From G020348385 sp964538085 (lineage in GTDB: Bacteria; Acidobacteriota; Aminicenantia; Aminicenantales; Aminicenantaceae): a DNA stretch of 64,000 nt. Positions 53,165 to 61,287 of this stretch are shown here, piece by piece; position 1 is the stretch's first letter; each line of letters opens with the position of its first letter. The notes below the pieces were generated by a model, which had not been told where the DNA came from, searched no databases, and saw only the letters and a program-made list of their open reading frames with translations. The stretch is taken from positions 62,001 to 126,000 of the forward strand of contig CAZIDF010000001.1 in NCBI GenBank assembly GCA_964538085.1. Reading direction: 5' to 3'. The translations under genes and the position numbers were made by a program.

Positions 53165-54715
53165 TCAGGCTCCGAAATCGGACGTGAACGATTTAAGCCT
53201 TCTTGCTTGGCGAGAGTTTTTCAAGCATCTTAAAGCTTTCGCCTCGATCTGCCTGATCCTTTCACGTGTCACTTTGAATCGCTGTCCGACCTCTTCCAGC
53301 GTGTGCTCGTTTCCATCGCCCAATCCAAATCTCATTCTCAGGACCTCCGCTTCCCTGTGAGTGAGGGAATCCAGAGCGTAATCAATTTGCTCTTTCAGAT
53401 TGCCAAGAATAACGGAATCAGGAGGAGAGGGAATTATCGTATCCTCTATAAAATCAGCGAGATAACTGTCATTCTCTTTCCCCACAGGAGCGTTGAGAGA
53501 TACGGGCTCCTGGGAGCTTTTGATGATTTGCCTTACCTTGTCTATAGGAAGATTCATTTTTTTGGCCACATCATCGCATGTGGGCTCTCTCCCCACTTCA
53601 TTGATGAGTTCTTTTGTCAATTTATGTAATTTATTTATCGTGTCTACCATATGGACAGGGATTCTAACCGTCCGGGCTTGGTCTGCAATGGCTCTTGTTA
53701 TGGATTGCCTTATCCACCACGTTGCATATGTCGAAAACTTGAATCCCTTCCTGTAATCGAATCTTTCCACAGCTTTCATCAAACCCATGTTCCCTTCCTG
53801 TAATAAATCTAGAAAATGCAGATTGTTCACTCTGTATTTCTTCGTGATGGAAACAACGAGTCTCAGATTCGCCACGATCAAATTTTTCTTAGCCCTATCT
53901 CTGATCGCTTCTCCCAAGGAGATGGCCTGGACTATTTCATTTAATTTGATTAGATCAAAACCGAGCTCGATCTGATGGATTCCTATCAACTCATCACATC
54001 CCTTGATTTTTCGATTCAGATCGATCCGCGTGGTTTCATTTTTAACCTTTGTGTACAGCGTGTAAAATCCTTCCCTTTTTTTTCTCAATTTATCCAGAAA
54101 AAAGGCTCTATCCCGAAGTTCTGCAATGATTTTCTCTTTTTGCACCGGAAGCAAATTGAGCTTTTTCATGGACTTAGCCAATTGGATTTTAAGTTGCTTT
54201 CTCTTGAGAAGGAATGACTCGTCATATGGGATTTTTTCTAATTTAAACCCAAAATTCCTTACCTCTTCAATTCCCTGGAATATCTCCTTGCTCCTCGCTT
54301 CGAAATTCCCGTCCTTAAGATTGTCAGAAAAATCGAAAAAGTCTGAGATTACCTCTGGATTTCTTCTAATATCTTCTTCAAAGGTGACGATTTTTCTCCA
54401 AGTCAACCGGGTTTCGAGCAGAGCGTCGTTGATGATGTTTTCCCCTCTCTCGATTTCTTTAGCGATGATGATTTCTTCCTTTCGTGAGAGAAGGGATACG
54501 CTGCCAATCTCCCGAAGATAGAGCTTCACAAGATCGGTCAATGACTCGAGCTTGTCGTCGGTGTCGTCATGCTTGACTTGTCTTTTCGATAGGGAACTAT
54601 TTTCTATCTCATTCTTTTCCTCATCTTGCAGACATGAAAAATTATCATAATCATGATCATCGCCGAGATCATTCCGATCTATTGTTTCACAAATATTCAG
54701 CCGTATGTCATCCAT
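53165..54715 (-). CDS. rpoD: RNA polymerase sigma-70 factor, RpoD type
   Basis: 516 aa. Region 1.2 is at ~60-93 (DLVKLYLREIGSVSLLSRKEE), a non-conserved helical insert spans ~95-260, and region 2 follows with ANLRLVVSITKKY, LDLLQEGNMGLMKAVERFDY and the -10-reading helix YATWWIRQSITRAIADQARTVRIPVH. Region 3 reads INKLHKLTKELINEVGREP, region 4.2 LEEVGQRFKVTRERIRQIEAKAL. The first ~55 residues are acidic and polar and do not look like region 1.1. It is either the primary sigma factor or a close RpoD paralogue; the complete regions and large insert favour the former. TTGACx/TATAAT boxes seen in this window agree with its specificity. A 55-aa ORF and a winged-helix gene precede it. Confidence 0.85.
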   Translation of the reverse strand: MDDIRLNICETIDRNDLGDDHDYDNFSCLQDEEKNEIENSSLSKRQVKHDDTDDKLESLTDLVKLYLREIGSVSLLSRKEEIIIAKEIERGENIINDALLETRLTWRKIVTFEEDIRRNPEVISDFFDFSDNLKDGNFEARSKEIFQGIEEVRNFGFKLEKIPYDESFLLKRKQLKIQLAKSMKKLNLLPVQKEKIIAELRDRAFFLDKLRKKREGFYTLYTKVKNETTRIDLNRKIKGCDELIGIHQIELGFDLIKLNEIVQAISLGEAIRDRAKKNLIVANLRLVVSITKKYRVNNLHFLDLLQEGNMGLMKAVERFDYRKGFKFSTYATWWIRQSITRAIADQARTVRIPVHMVDTINKLHKLTKELINEVGREPTCDDVAKKMNLPIDKVRQIIKSSQEPVSLNAPVGKENDSYLADFIEDTIIPSPPDSVILGNLKEQIDYALDSLTHREAEVLRMRFGLGDGNEHTLEEVGQRFKVTRERIRQIEAKALRCLKNSRQARRLKSFTSDFGA

Positions 54716-54849
54716 ATCATTCCCGAAAAATTAAAAGACTCTAAAATCCTTTCTGCTCTGAAATTCGATCATCCCGCACGGGGTCGTCTTTTTTTGACTT
54801 TCTTATTTCTAGATCAACCTCTTCACCTCAGAATAAGTGAACTCCCAGG

Positions 54850-55017
54850 TTATTCCCAGGATGACCGCAATCTATGATTCCGCCTTTCCACGTCCATCCG
54901 ATGGGCAATTTTCCCATTTTTTAACCTTCTGGACCTTTTTCCTTTTGGTTCCCTGATCGATGTTTCTTGCCAAAAGTTTGTATCCTCCTTCTCGAATAAC
55001 ATTTTCAGATTTTTCAT
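54850..55017 (-). CDS. Basic 55-aa small ORF upstream of sigma factor
   Basis: 55 aa starting MKNLKMLFEKEDTNFWQET and ending NHRLRSSWE, with a strongly basic middle (PKGKRSRRLKNGK). The ATG has a strong TTGGAGG six nt upstream, the best evidence that it is translated. It lies 60 nt after the winged-helix gene and 134 nt before the sigma factor start, all on the minus strand. No hydrophobic span. A basic peptide in this place could bind nucleic acid or the sigma factor, but it may also be a chance ORF; no homology is recognised. Confidence 0.4.
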   Translation of the reverse strand: MKNLKMLFEKEDTNFWQETSIREPKGKRSRRLKNGKIAHRMDVERRNHRLRSSWE

Positions 55018-55077
55018 GGCTACCTCCAAAAAGGATTTTTTCCAGTTGTAGATTTAGAAAAATCTTAGAGTTTCTCT

Positions 55078-55497
55078 TTATTGTCTATGAGCTAATCCAA
55101 CTCTGTCATCGATATCCTTGGCGATCATTTTGATGTCGGATAAAGCGATGGTAATCTCCTTTTCAATTTCTTCTATCGTTTTTAAAAAGCTGTTCATCCT
55201 CAGTTCATAATATGAATTGAGTTTTACGACCAAACCTGCCTTCATCAGTTTTTTTAGGTGATAAATCACCGATCCGACAGTTGGTTCGACATACGCGGTC
55301 AATTCCTCACTCGTCAATCCCTTTCCCATCTTGGCCGAATTTATGAGCGCTTTTAGTATCTTGAAGGCTGTTTTATCCTGATCGCGGGAAGTGAGAAAAC
55401 CAAGACTATTGCATATCCATTCGATATCCTGATCGAGCTGATTTTTAAGAGGTTCTCTCAGTTTCTTTATGGTAAAGTGTCTGAGCGCCTGTTCCAT
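55078..55497 (-). CDS. Winged-helix (ArsR-like) transcriptional regulator
   Basis: 139 aa. The HTH core is DKTAFKILKALINSAKMGKGLTSEEL then VGSVIYHLKKLMKAGLV with a short wing (VKLNSYYELRMN), as in archaeal-type and ArsR-like regulators that read single-stranded signals such as chain length or metals. The last ~40 residues are a helix that probably dimerises. There is no metal cysteine pair (ELCVC), so it is not a classical ArsR sensor. The ATG at 55497 has no Shine-Dalgarno; the region just upstream carries the repeated TTTAAATTAA, a likely self-operator. The 55-aa ORF and the sigma factor gene lie downstream. Confidence 0.75.
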   Translation of the reverse strand: MEQALRHFTIKKLREPLKNQLDQDIEWICNSLGFLTSRDQDKTAFKILKALINSAKMGKGLTSEELTAYVEPTVGSVIYHLKKLMKAGLVVKLNSYYELRMNSFLKTIEEIEKEITIALSDIKMIAKDIDDRVGLAHRQ

Positions 55498-55502
55498 TTA
55501 AG

Positions 55503-55531
55503 TTTAAATTAATTTATAATATTTAAATTAA
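55503..55531. repeat. 10-bp direct repeat, likely operator of winged-helix gene
   Basis: TTTAAATTAA occurs at 55503-55512 and 55522-55531, 19 bp apart start to start (close to two helical turns), directly upstream of the winged-helix start codon at 55497. The surrounding 55498-55795 stretch is AT-rich and holds no convincing gene. Confidence 0.5.
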
Positions 55532-55795
55532 GCTTGAAATTTATATATATGATAAATAATTTCAGTTAAATGTCAAGGTATTTTAAATGCAGATCGACAA
55601 AAAATTGTTCGAATATAAACGGGAAAAATATCCATCCAGAAAATTTTTAATCTCATTTCGTTTCACACTTTCTATACATATAAAAAAAACAGTATTCTCT
55701 GGAGGTCGAAAAACCTATATAATATATAATCTTTTTTATTGCCGATTTATCGAATACCCCCTTAAATTCGTATGGATCGGGTGCAGGGAGGATGC

Positions 55796-56866
55796 ATGAG
55801 GATAAAATCATTAACGGCCACACCTGTGGAGTTACACCTCAAAGAACCATTTGCTATTGCAAACGAGACTGTGGATCGGGCAATCAATGTCTTCATAAAA
55901 GTCGAGACAGATCTGGGTCTTGTCGGATGGGGTTGTGCCACACCGGATTCTGTCACTTCCGAAACAGAGGAAACCGTTCTTTTAGCGTGCAATACGATTC
56001 TTCAAGACCTGATGATCGGAAAAGATCCCATTCGTATCAACCAAATTAACGAGGACATCGAGCAAAATCTCAAAAAAAATCCCTCGGCAAAAGCAGGAGT
56101 CAACATGGCCCTGTATGATGTTCTCGGCAAGGTTGCAAACATGCCCCTGTATAGCCTTCTTGGTGGATATAGAGATAAAATTGAAACCTCGGTGACAATC
56201 GGACTGAATCCCACCGATATCATGGTGGAAAAAGCAAAGGAGTTTATCGCTCAGGGATTCACATGTCTCAAGATTAAATGCGGCATGGATCCGGATCAAG
56301 ATATCGAGGCTGTCCTTTCGATAAGAAGCACGGTTGGATCTGCAATAAAAATACGCTTGGATGCCAATGAGGGATATACCGTTGAACAAGCCTTGCGAGT
56401 GGCTCAAACTTTGGAGGATCTCGGAGCGAACATCGAGATACTGGAGCAACCGACAAAGGCGAAATTTCTGTATGCTTTGAAAGAAGTCACGGTGCACTGC
56501 CCTGTCCCCATAATGGCGGATGAAACTGCTCTGACCTTGAGGGACAGCTTAAAGGTCATAAAAAGAGAAGTTGCGGACATGATCAACATAAAGCTTATGA
56601 AAATCGGAGGAATCTCGAACGCCATCAGGGCCAACCTCTTTGCTGACCTGGCAGAAATTCCCGTAATGGTGGGGTGCATGAATGAATCTATGGGCGCGAT
56701 GGCGGCAGGAGTCCACTTTGCGTGTGCCTTTAAAAATGTTGTTTATGCAGATTTAGATTCTGCCTTGGACTTCACCGATGATGTCGTCAAAGGGGGGGCA
56801 AGCTATAAGGACGGCTTTGTCATCCCTTCGGACAAACCAGGCCTCGGCATAGAGGTTGATCTGTAG
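55796..56866 (+). CDS. Dipeptide epimerase, enolase superfamily
   Basis: 356 aa. The N-terminal capping domain is followed by a modified TIM barrel with Lys159-x-Lys161 (LKIKCG), metal ligands Asp189, Glu217 and Asp242 (RLDANEGY, ILEQPT, ADETA) and a second base Lys266/Lys269 (INIKLMKIGG). Near the C-terminus is Asp319-x-Asp321 (ADLDSALD), the DxD that holds the substrate amino group in L-Ala-D/L-Glu and related dipeptide epimerases. It should interconvert a murein-derived dipeptide such as L-Ala-D-Glu to L-Ala-L-Glu. An N-acyl-glutamate racemase role (DgcA-like) is the alternative. The ATG at 55796 has AGGGAGG upstream; the longer reading from 55772 does not. Confidence 0.87.
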   Translation: MRIKSLTATPVELHLKEPFAIANETVDRAINVFIKVETDLGLVGWGCATPDSVTSETEETVLLACNTILQDLMIGKDPIRINQINEDIEQNLKKNPSAKAGVNMALYDVLGKVANMPLYSLLGGYRDKIETSVTIGLNPTDIMVEKAKEFIAQGFTCLKIKCGMDPDQDIEAVLSIRSTVGSAIKIRLDANEGYTVEQALRVAQTLEDLGANIEILEQPTKAKFLYALKEVTVHCPVPIMADETALTLRDSLKVIKREVADMINIKLMKIGGISNAIRANLFADLAEIPVMVGCMNESMGAMAAGVHFACAFKNVVYADLDSALDFTDDVVKGGASYKDGFVIPSDKPGLGIEVDL

Positions 56867-58233
56867 TGAGAAATTTGATCGAAAATATTTTGAGGGATGT
56901 CCCCACCTATACCCGCTTTCTTACCGTCAGGGAGATAGATGAGCTGGTCGCTCTCATAAAGATGATGCCTGGTGTCGAGGAGAATATAATCGGCCGCACG
57001 GTCAACGATGAACCCCTTCTCATGTTAAGCATGGGGACAGGTAAAAAAACGGCGATGATCATTGGCGTTCCGCACAGCGATGAACCACTCGGAAGCCTAG
57101 TCGTTACCTTTTTTGCTAGATGGCTTGCGAAACACCCTGAGACCGATGGATTGGGCTGGCGTTGGCTGTTTATCCCGATTCTCGAGCGTAGGGGAATGCG
57201 CCTCAATGAAGGATGGTTCAATATGCCAGAGTCATTGGCGGCTATGGCAAAATCAACGTTCAGAGAACCCACAGAGCTCCAGTATGAATGGACTTTCCCC
57301 ATCAGCTATGATGATTATCGATGGACAAAATCAAGGCCTGAGACCCTCGCCGTAAAGGAAGTTCTCGAAAAGGAAAAACCCGATCTACTCTGCGGTCTGC
57401 ACCACAGCGGATTCACGGATGCTTATTATTACTTCAGCAAGGATTTCCCTGAAGTGTATCCAAAATTGAAGAAATTCGCTGCCAGTATTCAAATACCTCT
57501 TTCAGATTCAGCCCCCGATGTGCCATTCGGAAATTTGTTGTCTCCTGGATTCTATCAAATGTATGGTCTCAAAGATTATATCGGCTACTATACAAAAAAT
57601 GATCCGATGATATTGCCAGCAATTAAACGTGGAGCTTGCAGCGACGAATGGTACCAGAATGAAATCGGTGGCTTCAGTTTTAACTGTGAAGTGCCCATGT
57701 ATCTAACTCCAAAATTAAAAGATAAAGCCCCTTCCCGAACATCCTTCAGAAAGATGATCGAGGAGAGATATAAACGAAAACAAGCAAGAGTCCTTTATTC
57801 CCTAAAGTTGTGGGATAAACTCAAACACAACGAGGAAATGGCAGATCCACATCTTATGACTGCAGCAAAAAAACACTTGGCACACGCCCAAGCATCCCTG
57901 GAACATGAAAAACGAATCCTTTCGAAGATGGAAAACAAACCCATAACAAAAGCGGAGAAGTTCCAAAACAGCGTACTGGAAGACCTATTCGATTTATTTT
58001 TCCTAGGACAGATCTGGCGAGTTGCTGAAAGTATTTGCATCAAGGGAGGCGCAACCGATGTCTGCCACCTGATGGAGGCGGCGGATCTAGAGATCAAATC
58101 ATTGGCAAAGAGTATTCAAGAAAGAGGAGCCTTCTACCACATCCCTATCCGGAGTTCTGTAAAAATGCAATTAGGGAGCTTGCTCATCATCGCAGAAGAG
58201 TTGAAAAAAAAGTACCATAAAGTATCATATTGA
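56866..58233 (+). CDS. M14-like zinc carboxypeptidase, murein-peptide type candidate
   Basis: 455 aa, cytosolic (no signal peptide). The zinc site is GVPHSDEP (His70, Glu73) with the third ligand in GLHHSGF (His179/180) and a glutamate in NCEVPMY (~280) as base. The last ~170 residues are helical and not part of the usual M14 domain. The GTG start at 56866 shares a base with the stop of the dipeptide epimerase. In Escherichia coli the M14 amidase MpaA, which opens gamma-D-Glu-mDAP bonds of murein tripeptide, is encoded beside the epimerase YcjG; the same pairing here suggests murein-peptide recycling or D-Glu scavenging (inference). It is much longer than MpaA. Confidence 0.72.
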   Translation: MRNLIENILRDVPTYTRFLTVREIDELVALIKMMPGVEENIIGRTVNDEPLLMLSMGTGKKTAMIIGVPHSDEPLGSLVVTFFARWLAKHPETDGLGWRWLFIPILERRGMRLNEGWFNMPESLAAMAKSTFREPTELQYEWTFPISYDDYRWTKSRPETLAVKEVLEKEKPDLLCGLHHSGFTDAYYYFSKDFPEVYPKLKKFAASIQIPLSDSAPDVPFGNLLSPGFYQMYGLKDYIGYYTKNDPMILPAIKRGACSDEWYQNEIGGFSFNCEVPMYLTPKLKDKAPSRTSFRKMIEERYKRKQARVLYSLKLWDKLKHNEEMADPHLMTAAKKHLAHAQASLEHEKRILSKMENKPITKAEKFQNSVLEDLFDLFFLGQIWRVAESICIKGGATDVCHLMEAADLEIKSLAKSIQERGAFYHIPIRSSVKMQLGSLLIIAEELKKKYHKVSY

Positions 58234-58258
58234 ATTCTGCCTCATCCAGTGTTATAAT
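58230..58258 (+). promoter_or_regulatory. Strong promoter of interrupted GNAT gene
   Basis: TTGAAT (58230-58235, overlapping the stop of the M14 gene), 17-bp spacer, consensus TATAAT (58253-58258), 35 nt before the TTG start at 58294. Confidence 0.65.
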
Positions 58259-58293
58259 AGCAACATTACAATTAAACTGACAGGAGAACACCG

Positions 58294-58791
58294 TTGAATT
58301 CCCAACATATTCCTCATCCGGCCTTGAACTTAGGTATTATCCGCAAAATAGCGCCAAGCGACTTTCACTGAATCGTTCAACTGGAAAAAAATTGTTTCGG
58401 TACCCTTCTTGCCTATTCTCAGCGACAATTAAAATATCTCTTGACCCATGCTAGAAGTTGCGCCCTTGTAGAAACCTCGAACCAAATGATTAGAGGTTTC
58501 ATCATTCTTCTTTATCGAAAAAGATCTACCGTCGCTGCCATTGAAACGCTGGATGTCGATCCCCGCTTCCATGGTCAAGGCATCGGCCTGCGCTTGCTAA
58601 AAGCTAGCGAAGAGGAAGTGGTTTCGTCTGGTATGAAAAGCATAAGATTAGAAGTCTCGACAAGCAATCTTCCCGCATTGCGACTGTATGAAAAAGCAGG
58701 ATACCGGACAACGGCATTTTTGCCTAATTATTATTTAAATGAACATAATGGAAGCCGGAATGCTTACCGAATGGTTAAAAAGTTGGCTTAA
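58294..58791 (+). pseudogene. GNAT N-acetyltransferase interrupted by in-frame TGA
   Basis: The reading frame opens with TTG at 58294, 7 nt after AGGAG (58282-58286). It encodes NLGIIRKIAPSDFH, then a TGA at 58369-58371 (codon 26), then continues in the same frame as IVQLEKNCFGTLLAY and on through the whole GNAT domain: IETLDVDPRFHGQGIGLRLLKASEEEV, the acetyl-CoA loop, and LEVSTSNLPALRLYEKAGYRTTAF. Either side of the stop matches RimI-like acetyltransferases without a gap, so one base change explains the break. Promoter and ribosome site are intact. A restart at the TTG at 58441 would lose the first strand and helix. Other genes end in TGA, so the codon is not generally recoded. Confidence 0.8.
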
Positions 58792-60233
58792 ACAGAAGGC
58801 TTTTTGATCGGAACCCAATCTCCCTCTTCGAGCCTGCAATATCCGATCGTATAGCGCTCGAGTATGGACATCAATCTTTTTCGAAAATGTCTCGGGATCA
58901 TATGGATATCGGCAATATCGCTATCGAGATGAATTCTCTCGATATGATCCACCTGTCTTCCCTGTGGAGATTCACGTTTTCCTTTGAGAAGATAAAAGGA
59001 ATGATCTTTTTCATCCTGATCGAGTCTCAAGAGAGAAAAATCGCTCCTTTTTCGAAGAGACAGGATGTCCTTTTTCGAAAAGTTCATCTTTTCGGGATTC
59101 CCGTTGTTTGCCATGAGGAAGAGAAGCACTCCGATACATTTGGAACAGATCCCACAGGGCACGATTTCACGGTCAACGAAGTGACAGGAATGACAGGATC
59201 GCTGTTTATCAGCCAAATGCAGATAGCGTGAGATAAGGATTCGTTCCACGATAAGCCCTGTGATGTTGCGAACGGTAGACCATTGAGACAGTCCCGATAT
59301 TCTCCGGGAATACCAGTCATTCATCCTGATATCAAAATCTTGGTGTTGATCATATATCCCGAAATAATGGGAAATGCCATGATAAAGGGGAGGTGACCGG
59401 AGATCATCGAATTCACTTCCGATAAGTAGGTTGCCGATTCCTTCATGGACAAAAACAGGGAGCAAAGCAAAAACATAAAAAGGAAAAATACACAGTCTGA
59501 TCGGATAAGTGTCAGCCCTTATTTTCCTAAAATCGGACCGGATAAAATGAAGATGATCCAGCATGAAATTATAAAACCGGTCCACATTTGTCCATATTCG
59601 CCGCGTGTTCGGATCGGCTTTTTTGTGATACCGATAGGCAGGCAAAGCGGGTCTCCAGTGCCCCCCGCTTTCATTCACATACAGAGGATACACATCCGCC
59701 CCGGCCTCGCTCAGCAACGCATAAGTCAACAAGCTCTCTTTTCCTCCGCTAGAAAGAACACCACACCTGTTTTCCTTCATCCCCTTCGCGATAAAACGAT
59801 CAGGATGGACATGGGCGGGCTCTATCTCCGCTCGAAGATCCGAGTGCAAGGGCAGGACATCGTTCTCGGAGAGAAAAAACTCAGGCAAGATATAATTTGC
59901 TCTGCGCCGGAGAATCTTATTCACTAAGATATCCCGGCTGAAAACAACATTCAGGTCATCAAGAAGACGAATGTCGGAATCAGACAAAGAAAAATCGAGC
60001 ACAAACCTTTTGGAAAACAGGCCATAGTTCAGAAGCGGCATGCAAAAAGCCATCCTCAGGAGAGGCAGATGACTCTCCTGTATTTCGTTTTCATACCTGA
60101 CTTCCAAAACAAATTTATGAGTGTCGCCATCGATGGAATTCAATGTGACTTCCGATTTTGCGGTGGGCCCGCTTATGACTGGTTCAGAGAGTGTTATCGA
60201 GGAAAAGCTTATAAAATGTGATTGGTTATTCAT
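58788..60233 (-). CDS. MurL-like PP-loop protein (UDP-MurNAc-L-Ala-L-Glu epimerase candidate)
   Basis: 481 aa from the ATG at 60233. A small N-terminal beta domain with FVLEVRYENE is followed by a PP-loop ATP pyrophosphatase motif CGVLSSGGKESLLT (~157-170) and, near ~370-400, the cysteine block CHSCHFVDREIVPCGICSKCIG. This order and the cysteines resemble MurL, which uses ATP to epimerise UDP-MurNAc-L-Ala-L-Glu and lacks other homologues. 7-cyano-7-deazaguanine synthase-like and other PP-loop enzymes remain possible. The start overlaps the preceding DUF1611 gene by 8 bp (ATGAATAA). An upstream in-frame reading of 39 codons has no ribosome site. It converges with the GNAT gene with a 4-bp overlap. 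Confidence 0.5.
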   Translation of the reverse strand: MNNQSHFISFSSITLSEPVISGPTAKSEVTLNSIDGDTHKFVLEVRYENEIQESHLPLLRMAFCMPLLNYGLFSKRFVLDFSLSDSDIRLLDDLNVVFSRDILVNKILRRRANYILPEFFLSENDVLPLHSDLRAEIEPAHVHPDRFIAKGMKENRCGVLSSGGKESLLTYALLSEAGADVYPLYVNESGGHWRPALPAYRYHKKADPNTRRIWTNVDRFYNFMLDHLHFIRSDFRKIRADTYPIRLCIFPFYVFALLPVFVHEGIGNLLIGSEFDDLRSPPLYHGISHYFGIYDQHQDFDIRMNDWYSRRISGLSQWSTVRNITGLIVERILISRYLHLADKQRSCHSCHFVDREIVPCGICSKCIGVLLFLMANNGNPEKMNFSKKDILSLRKRSDFSLLRLDQDEKDHSFYLLKGKRESPQGRQVDHIERIHLDSDIADIHMIPRHFRKRLMSILERYTIGYCRLEEGDWVPIKKPSV

Positions 60234-61275
60234 CACGGAAATTAACGAGCTTCTCAACGATCTCATCCACTCCATCTGACAGTGGCTCCACGACCGGGAC
60301 ACGGAACGTGTTCCCCAGTTTCTCCTTCGCCATTTTAATTTCGGAAGCATCCATCTTTTCTCGGTTAAGCCCTATGGCGAGCAGCGGTTTGCCTGTCAGA
60401 AGTTCTGCGATTCGAATTATTCTTGACGGATCCGGCATAGGATACTCGGGAAAACCATCAAGATGCGGCCTTTTGGGGGCATCGACAAGGATAAACCCAT
60501 GGACCTTCCCGGCAGCCAATATTTCATATCCTCCTGGGAAAAAGGGATGAACAAGGCTCCCCTGTCCCTCGATGATGATAAAATCCGGAGAGAGGTCTTT
60601 CCATGAGTCGAGGATCGCTCCCTCAATCCCTCCTGCGATAAAATCATTGATCATGGCATCCAGAACTATCCCGTGAGGCCAACCCTGAATCCAGCCGGTC
60701 TGACCGGTAAAAATCATATCGGACATATGTCCGTGCTTTTTCAGCCCTTCGTTTAAAAGCACGGCCAAAGTTCTTTTTCCGACAGCCGAGTCGACTCCCA
60801 GGAGAGCGATCCGTATCGATTTTACTTTTGAGATTTCTCCGGTATAAAAGCGTTTATGATCCCGAAATATTTTTCTGACATCGACTATTTCACATTTATT
60901 TTCCTTGGCTAACTTTTCAAAAACAGGATTATCTGAGAGGAACTCATGAAGTCCTGAAACGACATCCAGGCCGTTTGAAAGAGCCCATGAGACCGCTTTG
61001 TCGTATCCATCGGGAAGAATCCCTCCTTCCGACACAGCCCCGATGATGAAAGTATCCGCTCGAGTTGCAGCCAGCGATCTCTCCAGGTCATTGAAAAGGG
61101 GTATCCCTCTTTTCTTCCCATCCAAGATCTCGCCTGCATCTCCTTCTGGCAATGTAGAGTCTACGACAGAAGCGATATGATATTTTTTGCTGTACCGGAC
61201 CAAACCATGCGCGGTCTTTCCATCGGCACAGTTATAGAGCCGATCAGCATAGACGATCGCGCTTTTTTTGGCCAT
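60226..61275 (-). CDS. DUF1611 P-loop protein, DgcN-like
   Basis: 349 aa. The N-terminal ~140 residues form a Rossmann-like domain (IASVVDSTLPEGDAGEI); the C-terminal domain has the nucleotide loop GVDSAVGKRT (160-169), GQTGWIQG and IIEGQGSLVHP, the DUF1611 signature. DUF1611 includes DgcN, reported to N-acetylate D-glutamate, usually next to an enolase-superfamily partner (DgcA). Such a partner is encoded 4 kb away at 55796-56866. It overlaps the MurL-like start and follows the PLP enzyme by 12 nt, so the three form one operon. No strong ribosome site before the ATG at 61275, consistent with coupling. Confidence 0.72.
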   Translation of the reverse strand: MAKKSAIVYADRLYNCADGKTAHGLVRYSKKYHIASVVDSTLPEGDAGEILDGKKRGIPLFNDLERSLAATRADTFIIGAVSEGGILPDGYDKAVSWALSNGLDVVSGLHEFLSDNPVFEKLAKENKCEIVDVRKIFRDHKRFYTGEISKVKSIRIALLGVDSAVGKRTLAVLLNEGLKKHGHMSDMIFTGQTGWIQGWPHGIVLDAMINDFIAGGIEGAILDSWKDLSPDFIIIEGQGSLVHPFFPGGYEILAAGKVHGFILVDAPKRPHLDGFPEYPMPDPSRIIRIAELLTGKPLLAIGLNREKMDASEIKMAKEKLGNTFRVPVVEPLSDGVDEIVEKLVNFRDE

Positions 61276-61287
61276 CCTAAATTTTTT

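Noticed and set aside
55587..55799. 70-codon plus-strand frame in the AT-rich gap
   Set aside because: No ribosome site, no recognisable domain, and it overlaps the start of the epimerase in another frame.
58369..58371. TGA recoding (selenocysteine or alternative code)
   Set aside because: Many genes here end in TGA with ATGA overlaps, and the position in the GNAT domain is not a catalytic or conserved cysteine site.
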